NCBI GenBank assembly: GCA_023132105.1
Contig: JAGLYS010000096.1
Coordinates: forward strand, 1 to 8,322
Direction: 5' to 3'
From: Caldifarciminota bacterium
Lineage (GTDB): Bacteria > Hydrothermota > 32-111 > QNBC01
Length of the DNA stretch: 8,322 bases
A program made the translations under genes and the position numbers. Position 1 is the first letter of the stretch, and each line of letters starts with the position of its first letter. The notes below the pieces were generated by a model. It did not search any database. It was given only the letters and a program-made list of their open reading frames with translations, and was not told the origin of the DNA. Of this stretch, positions 1 through 6,417 are shown piece after piece.

Positions 1-1
1 T

Positions 2-115
2 AATGAAACATCGATAAAAGAAATTATTATTTGTCTTTATGATAATAGCAAATTCAAGATATTTAGTAGCAATTATAAAAAGATAGAGAAGATATTTAAT
101 GCACTAACAGGATAG
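2..115 (+). CDS. C-terminal end of an unidentified protein (cut by window edge)
   Basis: An open frame enters from the left edge and ends at a TAG at 113-115, giving the last 37 residues of a protein. The visible part is rich in Ile, Lys and Asn and ends in KIFNALTG. It has codon use like the downstream genes and no membrane segment. The stop lies only 10 bases before the dCMP deaminase start, so it is probably the preceding gene of the same operon. I do not recognise the family from this fragment. The gene context (nucleotide enzymes downstream) is too weak to assign a role. Confidence 0.55.
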   Translation, partial: NETSIKEIIICLYDNSKFKIFSSNYKKIEKIFNALTG

Positions 116-125
116 TAAGAAGGAT

Positions 126-584
126 ATGAAAAGACCAAGTTGGGATGAATATTTCATGCAGATAACGGAAATCGTAAAAGAGAGAAGTACATGTTTACGG
201 AGAAAAGTTGGTGCTACAATTGTGAAAAACAAAAGGATTTTAACAACGGGATATAACGGACCTCCCGAAGGTTTTAAACATTGTGAAGACATTGGCGGAT
301 GTATTAGAGATCGAATGGGTATAGCTTCAGGGCAAAGACAAGAACTTTCGAGGGCTGTACATGCAGAGCAGAATGCAATCATACAGGCAGCTAAGATGGG
401 TATAAGTATTGCGGACAGTACCTTATATGTTACAAATCATCCTTGTGTAATTTGCACTAAGATGCTGATAAATGCTGGTGTGAAGAAAATAATTTTCAAA
501 GATGGTTATCCTGATGAATTATCAAAACAGATGCTGGAAGAGGGTGAAATAGAGGTTGAAAAGTTTAGTGATTTAATAAAGTAA
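126..584 (+). CDS. dCMP deaminase (ComEB/deoxycytidylate deaminase family)
   Basis: This zinc enzyme deaminates dCMP to dUMP, the substrate of thymidylate synthase. The 152-residue protein has the normal length for the ComEB-type family. It opens with the family-typical RPSWDEYFM. The zinc and catalytic site is complete: His79-Ala-Glu81 (HAEQN, Glu81 as proton shuttle) and Cys107-x-x-Cys110 (PCVIC). The TGYNGPP segment (41-47), expected near the substrate, is present. Cys and His residues at 51-59 (KHCEDIGGC) match the additional metal-binding region seen in several family members. The start is fixed by the conserved N-terminus, although the purine-rich AGAAGGA stretch lies unusually close to the ATG. 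The gene sits 10 bases after the previous stop and 1 base before the next small ORF, so it is likely co-transcribed and perhaps translationally coupled. It works in the same pathway as the dUTPase at 1675. Cytosolic. Confidence 0.95.
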   Translation: MKRPSWDEYFMQITEIVKERSTCLRRKVGATIVKNKRILTTGYNGPPEGFKHCEDIGGCIRDRMGIASGQRQELSRAVHAEQNAIIQAAKMGISIADSTLYVTNHPCVICTKMLINAGVKKIIFKDGYPDELSKQMLEEGEIEVEKFSDLIK

Positions 585-585
585 T

Positions 586-714
586 ATGGATATCAAATGT
601 TCTCTGATCAATGAATATAGGAATCGTGAAAAGGAAGATATTTATTATTCCAATAATGTAAAAGTTATGGATAAAGCATATAATTGTCTGTTAAAATATA
701 ACCGGGAGGTATAA
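586..714 (+). CDS. Small 42-residue hypothetical protein
   Basis: An ATG one base after the dCMP deaminase stop opens a 42-codon frame ending in TAA at 712-714, five bases before the lipoprotein start. It exactly fills the gap between the two genes. The product starts MDIKCSL and ends KYNREV. It is charged and Tyr/Asn-rich, with two cysteines (residues 5 and 34) and no signal peptide or membrane span. There is no clear Shine-Dalgarno sequence before it, so it would depend on coupling to the deaminase. Its last codons contain the GGGAGGT ribosome site of the next gene. I recognise no family. The perfect fit between neighbours argues for a real gene, but a chance frame in AT-rich spacer remains possible. 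Confidence 0.5.
   Translation: MDIKCSLINEYRNREKEDIYYSNNVKVMDKAYNCLLKYNREV
704..710 (+). promoter_or_regulatory. Ribosome binding site of the lipoprotein gene, inside the small ORF
   Basis: GGGAGGT lies eight bases before the ATG at 719 and is the strongest Shine-Dalgarno match in the left part of the window. It overlaps the last codons of the 42-residue ORF, so ribosomes finishing that ORF would pass over it. It fixes the lipoprotein start. Confidence 0.75.
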
Positions 715-718
715 TATT

Positions 719-1669
719 ATGAAGAAAAGGATAATACTTATGGCTTTGATTTTACTGTTGTATTATTCAGGATGTTCTTTATTCCATTCTCCATCATGGG
801 GAGAAGTAAATATTGAAACTCTAAATACTATAACCAAAATACACTTCGTTGATAAGGATGTTGGATTCCTTGTTACGGATGGAGGAGAGATTTTCAAGTT
901 TATAAATGGTGTCTGGAATAAATTAACAAATCCCGATGCAACAAATTCTCCATTATATGATATAGCGTCATGTAATGGTAATGTTTATATTTGTGGTGGT
1001 GATTCGATTAAAGCCATTGTTTTAAAGGGGCAGAAAGATCAGGATACTATTTCTATAATATCGGAGTTTAGTGGCAATTCACTTGCCGGGATTACGGTAC
1101 TTGATACTATGAATATATGGACTTGCGGAGGAAAAAAGGTTTATAAATATAATGAAACCGGATTTACTGTGATATATTCCATCCCTGAATGGAGACGGAT
1201 GAGACTTATAAAAATGTATGCCCTTTCTCAAACAAGAATGTTTGTTTTGGGGGAAGGATCATCCGATACATTGTCATATTTATTTAAGTGTGATAATGAT
1301 GAATGGTCTGATTCGTCTCTTAATATTAATCAAAAATTCTATGATATATTTTTCCTGAATAGATCAACAGGATATATAGTAGGTCAAAAAATGAGTGTAT
1401 TCTACTATACAGGTTCAACATTTGCAAAGGATAACTCTTTTCCTTCCTATGACATATCTTTTTATGCAATTCATAGAAGTGATATTAATTCAGGTTATAT
1501 TGTCGGAGGTGTGGGATCCGGATTGAATACAATGATATACAGTTTTGATCAAGGCACCTGGCAGAAAGAAGAAGGCATTAAGAATGCAGTACTTAAAACG
1601 GTATATTCCATTGATAGAAATGATGTTTGGACTGGTGGCGATAATGGCAAATTATTTCATAAGCATTAA
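719..1669 (+). CDS. Predicted lipoprotein with a seven-repeat beta-propeller (Ycf48/BNR-like)
   Basis: The 316-residue protein starts with a lipoprotein signal: Lys2-Lys3-Arg4, a hydrophobic stretch (5-16), then YYSGC with Cys19 as the likely lipidated residue. The lipobox is loose (Tyr at -3), as seen in some spirochaetes and other non-model bacteria. The mature part consists of about seven similar segments beginning near residues 40, 80, 122, 165, 207, 247 and 291, a period of roughly 42. Each has a beta strand, an Asp/Asn turn, then a Trp/Gly-hydrophobic-GG type strand: VGFLVTDGGEIFKF, NIWTCGGKKVYKY, TGYIVGQ, SGYIVGG and DVWTGGDNGKLFHKH. This is the signature of Ycf48/BNR-like propellers, which usually act as binding or assembly scaffolds. 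No catalytic motif is visible. It would sit outside the cytoplasm, anchored to a membrane. It lies between two dUMP-forming enzymes with no evident functional link. Its partner is unknown. Confidence 0.8.
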   Translation: MKKRIILMALILLLYYSGCSLFHSPSWGEVNIETLNTITKIHFVDKDVGFLVTDGGEIFKFINGVWNKLTNPDATNSPLYDIASCNGNVYICGGDSIKAIVLKGQKDQDTISIISEFSGNSLAGITVLDTMNIWTCGGKKVYKYNETGFTVIYSIPEWRRMRLIKMYALSQTRMFVLGEGSSDTLSYLFKCDNDEWSDSSLNINQKFYDIFFLNRSTGYIVGQKMSVFYYTGSTFAKDNSFPSYDISFYAIHRSDINSGYIVGGVGSGLNTMIYSFDQGTWQKEEGIKNAVLKTVYSIDRNDVWTGGDNGKLFHKH

Positions 1670-1674
1670 GATGT

Positions 1675-2109
1675 ATGGCTATTGAGATCAGGATAAAAAA
1701 GATAGATTCCAATGCAATAATTCCTGTATATAAAACAGAAATGTCTTCAGGGATGGATATATTTTCTAATGAAGTATATAAATTAAAAGCAGGAGAAATA
1801 TACCCTATATCCACCGGGATTGCCATTGAAATACCTGTGGGTTTTGAGATTCAGATAAGACCAAGAAGTGGTCTTGCATTAAATCATGGGATTGGCATTC
1901 TTAATAGTCCTGGCACAATCGATGCTGATTATAGAGGGGAAATCAAAGTAATACTTTTCAATTTTTCAAAAGAACCGTATGAGATTAATATTGGTGATAG
2001 AATTGCCCAGTTGATTCTTACCAAAGTGAATAAAATCTGTTGGGTAATGACGAATGAATTGTCAGATACAGATAGGGGGAAAGGAGGATTCGGGCATACG
2101 GGGTATTAA
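1675..2109 (+). CDS. dut: dUTP diphosphatase (trimeric dUTPase)
   Basis: It hydrolyses dUTP to dUMP and pyrophosphate, keeping uracil out of DNA and supplying dUMP for dTMP synthesis. All five motifs of the homotrimeric family are present in 144 residues, the usual length: SSGMDI (24-29), PRSGLAL (63-69), GTIDADYRGEI (80-90, with catalytic Asp83 and uracil-packing Tyr86), GDRIAQLIL (107-115) and the C-terminal lid RGKGGFGHTGY (134-144). The lid has His where Ser is most common. The ATG at 1675 is chosen because an ATG four bases upstream is out of frame and stops within five codons. There is no good Shine-Dalgarno sequence, and the start is five bases after the lipoprotein stop, so translation is probably coupled. 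Cytosolic. It is the last gene of the left-hand run. No terminator hairpin is visible after it. Confidence 0.96.
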   Translation: MAIEIRIKKIDSNAIIPVYKTEMSSGMDIFSNEVYKLKAGEIYPISTGIAIEIPVGFEIQIRPRSGLALNHGIGILNSPGTIDADYRGEIKVILFNFSKEPYEINIGDRIAQLILTKVNKICWVMTNELSDTDRGKGGFGHTGY

Positions 2110-2117
2110 TCTTTCAC

Positions 2118-2145
2118 TTGACATTTTCGTGATTTACTGTATAAT
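2118..2145 (+). promoter_or_regulatory. Consensus sigma-70 promoter of the gap operon
   Basis: A perfect -35 box TTGACA (2118-2123) and a perfect -10 box TATAAT (2140-2145) are separated by 16 bp. Transcription would start near 2152, leaving a leader of about 20 bases that contains the strong AGGAGG ribosome site (2161-2166) four bases before the gap ATG. The -35 box lies eight bases after the dut stop. No operator-like palindrome is obvious, which suggests strong constitutive expression of the glycolytic genes. Confidence 0.85.
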
Positions 2146-2170
2146 TTACTAAATTTTCATAGGAGGACTT

Positions 2171-3187
2171 ATGTCATTTACTGTTTCTATAAACGGTTTT
2201 GGGCGTATAGGACGTCTTGTTTTTAGAGCTGCTATGGAAAACAAATCGGATTTTGACATAGTAGCCATAAATGATATTACGAATGCAAAGACATTAGCTC
2301 ATTTGCTTAAATATGATTCTGTTCATGGTGTACTAAAGGATGATATTAAATATGATGAGAATAATATTTATTTTAATGAGAAAAGGATAAAGGTATTTTC
2401 CGAAAGAGACCCGAGGCAACTTCCCTGGAAAGAATTAGGTGTGGATGTAGTTATAGAATCGACAGGTATCTTCAGGAGCAGGGATAAAGCTGCCTATCAT
2501 ATCGAAGCAGGGGCTAAGAAAGTTGTGATTTCAGCTCCTTCATCGGGAGAACCTGCTGATTTTACCGTGGTTATGGGTGTTAATGATAATTTATATGATA
2601 TGAATAATCACAATGTGATTTCCAATGCTTCATGTACGACAAATTGCCTTGCTCCGATGGTAAAGGTGCTTAATGATAATTTTGGCATAACATATGGCTT
2701 TATGACTACAATTCACTCATATACTAATGATCAAAGAATACTTGACCTACCACATAAGGATTTAAGAAGATCCAGAGCTGCAGGTGTGAATATTATACCC
2801 ACTACAACTGGTGCAGCAAAAGCAATCGGGTTGGTAATCCCTGAATTGGCAGGTAAATTGCATGGAATATCAATAAGGGTTCCTACCCCGGATGCTTCAT
2901 TGACAGATCTTGTATGTGAACTGAAAAAGGATGTGACCACAGAAGATATAAACAAAGCTTTTAAAGATGCAGCGAGTGAAGGTTCTCTTGCCAAATACAT
3001 TGAATATTCGGAAGAACCCCTTGTTTCAAGTGATATTATCGATAACGAATATTCAATGGTTTTTGATTCGCAGAATACATTTGTTAGAGGAGGCAATCTT
3101 GTGAAAATACTTGGCTGGTATGATAACGAATGGGCATATTCATGTAGGATTTGTGATCTGGTAAGCTTTATAGGAGCTAATATTTAA
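2171..3187 (+). CDS. gap: Glyceraldehyde-3-phosphate dehydrogenase, type I, NAD-dependent
   Basis: It catalyses the phosphorylating oxidation of glyceraldehyde-3-phosphate to 1,3-bisphosphoglycerate in glycolysis, and the reverse in gluconeogenesis. The 338-residue protein has the standard family length. It shows the Rossmann motif GFGRIGR (9-15), Asp35 in AIND at the position that selects NAD over NADP, the active-site segment SNASCTTNCLAP with nucleophile Cys155, and its partner His182 in TTIHSYTNDQ. The GWYDNEW motif lies near the C-terminus. The start is supported by AGGAGG four bases upstream and by the family N-terminus (xVxINGFGRIGR). It is the first gene of the glycolytic operon and its stop overlaps the pgk start by one base (TAATG). 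Cytosolic tetramer by family. Confidence 0.98.
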   Translation: MSFTVSINGFGRIGRLVFRAAMENKSDFDIVAINDITNAKTLAHLLKYDSVHGVLKDDIKYDENNIYFNEKRIKVFSERDPRQLPWKELGVDVVIESTGIFRSRDKAAYHIEAGAKKVVISAPSSGEPADFTVVMGVNDNLYDMNNHNVISNASCTTNCLAPMVKVLNDNFGITYGFMTTIHSYTNDQRILDLPHKDLRRSRAAGVNIIPTTTGAAKAIGLVIPELAGKLHGISIRVPTPDASLTDLVCELKKDVTTEDINKAFKDAASEGSLAKYIEYSEEPLVSSDIIDNEYSMVFDSQNTFVRGGNLVKILGWYDNEWAYSCRICDLVSFIGANI

Positions 3188-4389
3188 TGAATGTTTTAAC
3201 TATTGATAAATATAAAAATTACTCGAATAAAAGGGTTCTTATACGATGTGATTTTAATGTTCCCCTCAAGAGATGCGGGGATATTGAGGATATTACAAGA
3301 ATCACTAAAACACTTGATACAATTAATTATTTATTGGATAAGGGGGCAGCTAAAGTAATATTAATGTCTCACCTTGGGAAACCGGGGGGTAAAAGGGACG
3401 AATCCTTATCGTTAAAACCTGTTAAAAACAAGTTGGAGGAACTTCTGAAACAGGAAGTAACTTTTATTGAGGATATTACGGAAGAGAAATCTATAAATAT
3501 TTCAAAAGATAAGACAAGTAGCAAGGTTATACTTCTTGAAAATCTAAGATTTTACCCCGGGGAAACAAAGGATGATAAGAAATTTGCACGAATACTTTCA
3601 AAGTATGCTGATATATATATTAATGAAGCTTTTAGTGTTTCACATAGAAAACATGCTTCAATCCATGCCATAGGTGAATTTATCGATTTGAAGATAGCAG
3701 GATTTCAAATGGAAAAGGAGATCATATATTTCAGTAAGTATATAAATGATCCTAAAAGACCATTTGTTGCTGTTATAGGGGGAGCTAAAATATCATCAAA
3801 AATCGATGTTATAATAAATCTGATAAATAAAGTAGATCAGATGATTATTGGTGGAGCAATGGCTTTTACTTTTCTTAAATCTCAGGGCATAGATATAGGT
3901 AAATCACTTTTTGAGAAAAGGAAATTAGAATTAGCAGAAAAGATAATTAAAAAGGCGGGGCATGCGGAAGTAATGCTTTTGTTACCTGAAGATGTCGTAA
4001 TTGCAAATAGTATTGACAAACCGGGTAAAATGAAAACAGTAGAAATTCATAAAATACCTGATAATAAAATGGGTATGGACATAGGTAAAGTAACAATAAG
4101 GAAATATAAATCTGCATTAATAGGGGCAAAAACTATCATATGGAATGGCCCTATGGGTGTATTCGAAAATGATGAATTTAAAACAGGGACCTATGAGATT
4201 GCAAAGGCAATTGCAAAAGAATCGAAAAAGGGTGCAATATCGATAGTTGGTGGTGGAGATACGATATCTGCTGTCAACAAATTTAAAATGACAAAAAAAT
4301 TCAATCATATATCTACTGGTGGAGGAGCCTCTCTTGATTTTATGTCAGGGAAGAGTATGCCAGGTATTGAGATATTAATTAGAAAATAG
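3187..4389 (+). CDS. pgk: Phosphoglycerate kinase
   Basis: It transfers the acyl phosphate of 1,3-bisphosphoglycerate to ADP, giving ATP and 3-phosphoglycerate. Its 400 residues match the usual bacterial length. N-domain substrate motifs are RCDFNVP (20-26), Arg38, SHLGKP (61-66), ENLRF with Arg121, and SHRKHAS with Arg154. C-domain nucleotide motifs are GGAKISSKI (198-206), WNGPMGVFE (319-327), GGGDT (355-359) and STGGGAS (376-382). Two departures from the common sequence are seen: INEAFSVSHR where VNDAFGxxHR is usual, and ICDF-like Cys21 where Val is common. Neither removes a known catalytic residue. The start overlaps the gap stop, with AGGAG ten bases upstream. The product of the preceding gene is its substrate producer. 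Cytosolic. Confidence 0.98.
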   Translation: MNVLTIDKYKNYSNKRVLIRCDFNVPLKRCGDIEDITRITKTLDTINYLLDKGAAKVILMSHLGKPGGKRDESLSLKPVKNKLEELLKQEVTFIEDITEEKSINISKDKTSSKVILLENLRFYPGETKDDKKFARILSKYADIYINEAFSVSHRKHASIHAIGEFIDLKIAGFQMEKEIIYFSKYINDPKRPFVAVIGGAKISSKIDVIINLINKVDQMIIGGAMAFTFLKSQGIDIGKSLFEKRKLELAEKIIKKAGHAEVMLLLPEDVVIANSIDKPGKMKTVEIHKIPDNKMGMDIGKVTIRKYKSALIGAKTIIWNGPMGVFENDEFKTGTYEIAKAIAKESKKGAISIVGGGDTISAVNKFKMTKKFNHISTGGGASLDFMSGKSMPGIEILIRK

Positions 4390-4392
4390 AAT

Positions 4393-5157
4393 ATGAGAAA
4401 GAAATTAATTGCCGGTAACTGGAAAATGAATAAAACTGTAAATGAGACAATTCGGTTTTTTGATAACCTATTAACAAATATCGATCATTCAATTATATCA
4501 AAGGTTGATATTGCTGTTTTCCCTCCGTTTCTTGATCTCTATGTCGCTTTAGAAAAATGTAAAAAGATAGATATAATAATTGGTGCTCAAAATATGTATT
4601 ACAAGGACGAGGGAGCTTATACAGGGGAAATATCGCCTGTAATGTTAAAGGAAAGTGGTGTTAATAATGTTATTATCGGACATTCCGAGCGGAGATGCTA
4701 TTTTAATGATAGTGATAATGTTATAAATGAAAAGGTATTATCAGCTATATCACATAATATTAATCCTATTCTTTGTATAGGAGAAACAGAAAAAGAAAGG
4801 AAAGATAATAAGCATTTCACTGTAATTGAAAGGCAGATAAAGAGAGATCTTTTTAATATCAATTCTGAAAACATTAGAAATATAACAATTGCTTATGAAC
4901 CGATCTGGGCGATTGGTACAGGAAAAATTGCTACACCTGATGATGCAGATGAAATGCATAAACATATTAGACATATTATTGGTGAAATATATGATAATGA
5001 AGTCGCAGAGAATCTTAGGATTCTTTATGGAGGAAGTGTAAAACCAAACAATTCAAAATCACTTCTTGAAAGAAATAACATAGATGGTGCTCTTATTGGT
5101 GGAGCGAGTCTTAAACCCGATTTATTTTTAGAAATAATAAAATCAGCTATTGAGTAG
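4393..5157 (+). CDS. tpiA: Triose-phosphate isomerase
   Basis: It interconverts dihydroxyacetone phosphate and glyceraldehyde-3-phosphate, feeding the gap reaction. The TIM-barrel protein has 254 residues, the usual length. Catalytic residues are all present: Lys11 in AGNWKMN (7-13), His97 in IGHSERR (95-101) and Glu169 in AYEPIWAIGTG (167-177), which also begins the flexible loop 6. The phosphate-binding YGGSVKP (212-218) and GALIGGASL (232-240) motifs follow. The start lies three bases after the pgk stop without a good ribosome site, so coupling to pgk translation is likely. Its stop codon overlaps the secG ribosome site. Cytosolic. Confidence 0.98.
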   Translation: MRKKLIAGNWKMNKTVNETIRFFDNLLTNIDHSIISKVDIAVFPPFLDLYVALEKCKKIDIIIGAQNMYYKDEGAYTGEISPVMLKESGVNNVIIGHSERRCYFNDSDNVINEKVLSAISHNINPILCIGETEKERKDNKHFTVIERQIKRDLFNINSENIRNITIAYEPIWAIGTGKIATPDDADEMHKHIRHIIGEIYDNEVAENLRILYGGSVKPNNSKSLLERNNIDGALIGGASLKPDLFLEIIKSAIE

Positions 5158-5165
5158 GAGGAAGC

Positions 5166-5501
5166 ATGATTGTATTTTTAACAGCAATGCATTTTTTAAT
5201 TGCTATATTATTAATAATGATTATTCTTGTTCAACAGGAAAATGCGAGTGTAACAAGTATGTTTGGAGGTATGACCGAATCTACATTCGGAGGAAGGGGT
5301 GCTGCTCCGATAATGATTAAAATCACTTCTGTTTTAGCAATATTATTTGCTATTACTTCATTAATACTTGCTTCGGCTGCATCGAATGTTAAAGCAAATA
5401 AAAAACTGGATTTTCAAAAAACAGAACAAAATATACCTGTAAATAATAATGAACAACAACAGAATGAAAATTTACCTTTTGATAATTTAGAGGGTAAGTA
5501 A
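5166..5501 (+). CDS. secG: Preprotein translocase subunit SecG
   Basis: SecG is the small subunit of the SecYEG channel and assists SecA-driven protein export across the inner membrane. The 111-residue protein has two membrane spans (about residues 5-23 and 50-71). Between them lies the family-typical cytoplasmic loop, with VQQENA after the first span and a Gly/Phe-rich stretch (MFGG...FGGRGAAP). The tail after residue 75 is hydrophilic and Gln/Asn-rich, as is common in SecG and weakly conserved. A strong AGGAGGA site (5156-5162) precedes the start and overlaps the tpiA stop. A tpiA-secG pair is found in many bacteria. Here the gene also links the glycolytic genes to two ribosomal protein genes. 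Confidence 0.9.
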   Translation: MIVFLTAMHFLIAILLIMIILVQQENASVTSMFGGMTESTFGGRGAAPIMIKITSVLAILFAITSLILASAASNVKANKKLDFQKTEQNIPVNNNEQQQNENLPFDNLEGK

Positions 5502-5502
5502 T

Positions 5503-5508
5503 GGAGGA
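5503..5508 (+). promoter_or_regulatory. Ribosome binding site that sets the rplU start
   Basis: GGAGGA lies four bases before the ATG at 5513, just after the secG stop. An in-frame ATG at 5501 overlaps the secG stop but would place this site inside the coding region, so the downstream ATG is preferred. Confidence 0.8.
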
Positions 5509-5512
5509 TAAG

Positions 5513-5824
5513 ATGTATGCAATAATCGAGACGAAAGGCCACCAATATGAAATTTCAGAGAATAGTAAAATCAGAGTAAATAATATTGATGGTGAAATTG
5601 GTACTCAAATAAATATAGATAAGGTCTTACTTATCAATGATGATAAAAATTTACTGGTTGGTAATCCTTATGTCAATAATGCAAAAGTAATTGCTGAAAT
5701 AGTTAGTAAAGGAAAAGGTAAGAAGGTACTTATTTATAAGTTCAAAGGAAGAAAAAAATACCGCAGAAAAAGAGGTTATAGAGATCAATATGTTGATCTT
5801 CTAATTAAAAATATAACCTACTAA
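5513..5824 (+). CDS. rplU: 50S ribosomal protein L21
   Basis: L21 (bL21) binds 23S rRNA in the large ribosomal subunit. Starting at 5513 gives MYAIIETKGHQYEI and 103 residues, matching the family start and length. An upstream in-frame ATG at 5501 would add only MEDK and has no ribosome site of its own. The protein shows the conserved beta-barrel start with GHQYEI (commonly GKQYxV), the VAEIV-like KVIAEIVSKGKGKKV region, and the basic FKGRKKYRRKRGYRDQY tail that contacts rRNA. The gene follows secG closely and is followed by rpmA after 14 bases, the usual bacterial pairing. No separate promoter is evident before it. Confidence 0.96.
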   Translation: MYAIIETKGHQYEISENSKIRVNNIDGEIGTQINIDKVLLINDDKNLLVGNPYVNNAKVIAEIVSKGKGKKVLIYKFKGRKKYRRKRGYRDQYVDLLIKNITY

Positions 5825-5838
5825 AGACTGGAGGAAAT

Positions 5839-6099
5839 ATGGCACATAAGAAAGGTGTAGGCTCATCGAGAAACGGCAGAGATAGCAATGCTCAATATTT
5901 GGGTGTTAAGAAGTATGGTGGTGAATTTATTAAAGCCGGTGGTATAATTATCAGGCAGAGAGGGACAAGAATTCACCCGGGAGAATATGTCGGTAGAGGA
6001 AATGATGATACTCTTTTTGCATTAAGAGAAGGTTATGTGAAATTCTTTAAAAAACATAATGGAAGGAAATTCGTAACTATAGAAAGCAAAAATAATTAA
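5839..6099 (+). CDS. rpmA: 50S ribosomal protein L27
   Basis: L27 (bL27) lies near the peptidyl-transferase centre; its N-terminal arm reaches the tRNA acceptor ends. The 86-residue protein opens with MAHKKGVGSSRNGRDS and includes YLGVKKYGGEFIKAGGIIIRQRG-type family sequence (20-42) and the HPGEYVGRGNDDTLFAL segment. The arm starts directly at residue 2, so no N-terminal propeptide needs removal. This differs from Firmicutes, where L27 is cleaved by Prp and prp lies between rplU and rpmA. GGAGG lies seven bases before the ATG. It is the last gene of the operon, 22 bases before the terminator hairpin. obgE, often next to rpmA, is absent here. Confidence 0.98.
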   Translation: MAHKKGVGSSRNGRDSNAQYLGVKKYGGEFIKAGGIIIRQRGTRIHPGEYVGRGNDDTLFALREGYVKFFKKHNGRKFVTIESKNN

Positions 6100-6121
6100 T
6101 TTTATTATTAAATGAAATTAG

Positions 6122-6155
6122 CAAGAAAAGAGTAGTATTTACTACTCTTTTCTTG
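6122..6155. terminator. Bidirectional intrinsic terminator between convergent operons
   Basis: A perfect 16-bp inverted repeat, CAAGAAAAGAGTAGTA and its complement, is separated by two bases (effectively a 4-nt loop after fraying). It lies 22 bases after rpmA. The stem contains A-rich and T-rich ends, and AT-rich sequence follows on the minus-strand side (ATTTCATTTAATAATAAAATT). On the plus side only a short T-rich run (TCTTGTT) follows. It should end the gap-rpmA message and also the opposing GGDEF message, whose last gene ends inside the right arm. Confidence 0.85.
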
Positions 6156-6417
6156 TTCGGTAAACATAAATATAACCCGATACAAATGAAACTAATGCTA
6201 TTAAAATAGTAATTATAGAAACAATAAAGCCAAGGTAAAACATTGCGAATATGAGTATACCAAATGACAATATTGCAGAAAAGATACATAAAAGAGGATT
6301 CTTTTCCTTGCTATACCTGAAATATGAAAATATAGCACCGGAAAAAACAGGAAAAAGAACGGAAAAGATTATCAATAATATGGATATAGATATCTTATAA
6401 AGTGATACAATTATCAT
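6142..6417 (-). CDS. Small integral membrane protein of unknown function
   Basis: The 91-residue protein is almost wholly hydrophobic, with about three membrane spans (residues 8-31, 41-62 and 63-85). A positively charged loop YFRYSKEKNP (32-41) joins the first two, and a short basic tail (YRTRKE) ends the protein. By the positive-inside rule, the loop and tail would face the cytoplasm only if spans two and three form a hairpin. I recognise no family. Its start overlaps the stop of the GGDEF gene (ATGA), so it is translated from the same message and probably functions with it or shares its regulation. Its stop codon lies inside the terminator hairpin. It is long and well placed enough to be a genuine gene. 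Confidence 0.75.
   Translation of the reverse strand: MIIVSLYKISISILLIIFSVLFPVFSGAIFSYFRYSKEKNPLLCIFSAILSFGILIFAMFYLGFIVSIITILIALVSFVSGYIYVYRTRKE

Noticed and set aside
2..115. Assigning a family to the 37-residue C-terminal fragment
   Set aside because: The fragment carries no motif I recognise; naming it would be a guess.
104..382. 92-codon minus-strand frame opposite the dCMP deaminase gene
   Set aside because: Antisense to a clear enzyme gene with intact catalytic motifs; no supporting signals.
2110..2117. Terminator between dut and the gap promoter
   Set aside because: Only eight bases separate the dut stop from the -35 box and no hairpin with a T-run is visible, so read-through from the upstream genes into gap is possible.
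2731..3096. 121-codon minus-strand frame opposite gap
   Set aside because: Antisense shadow of a strongly conserved GAPDH gene.
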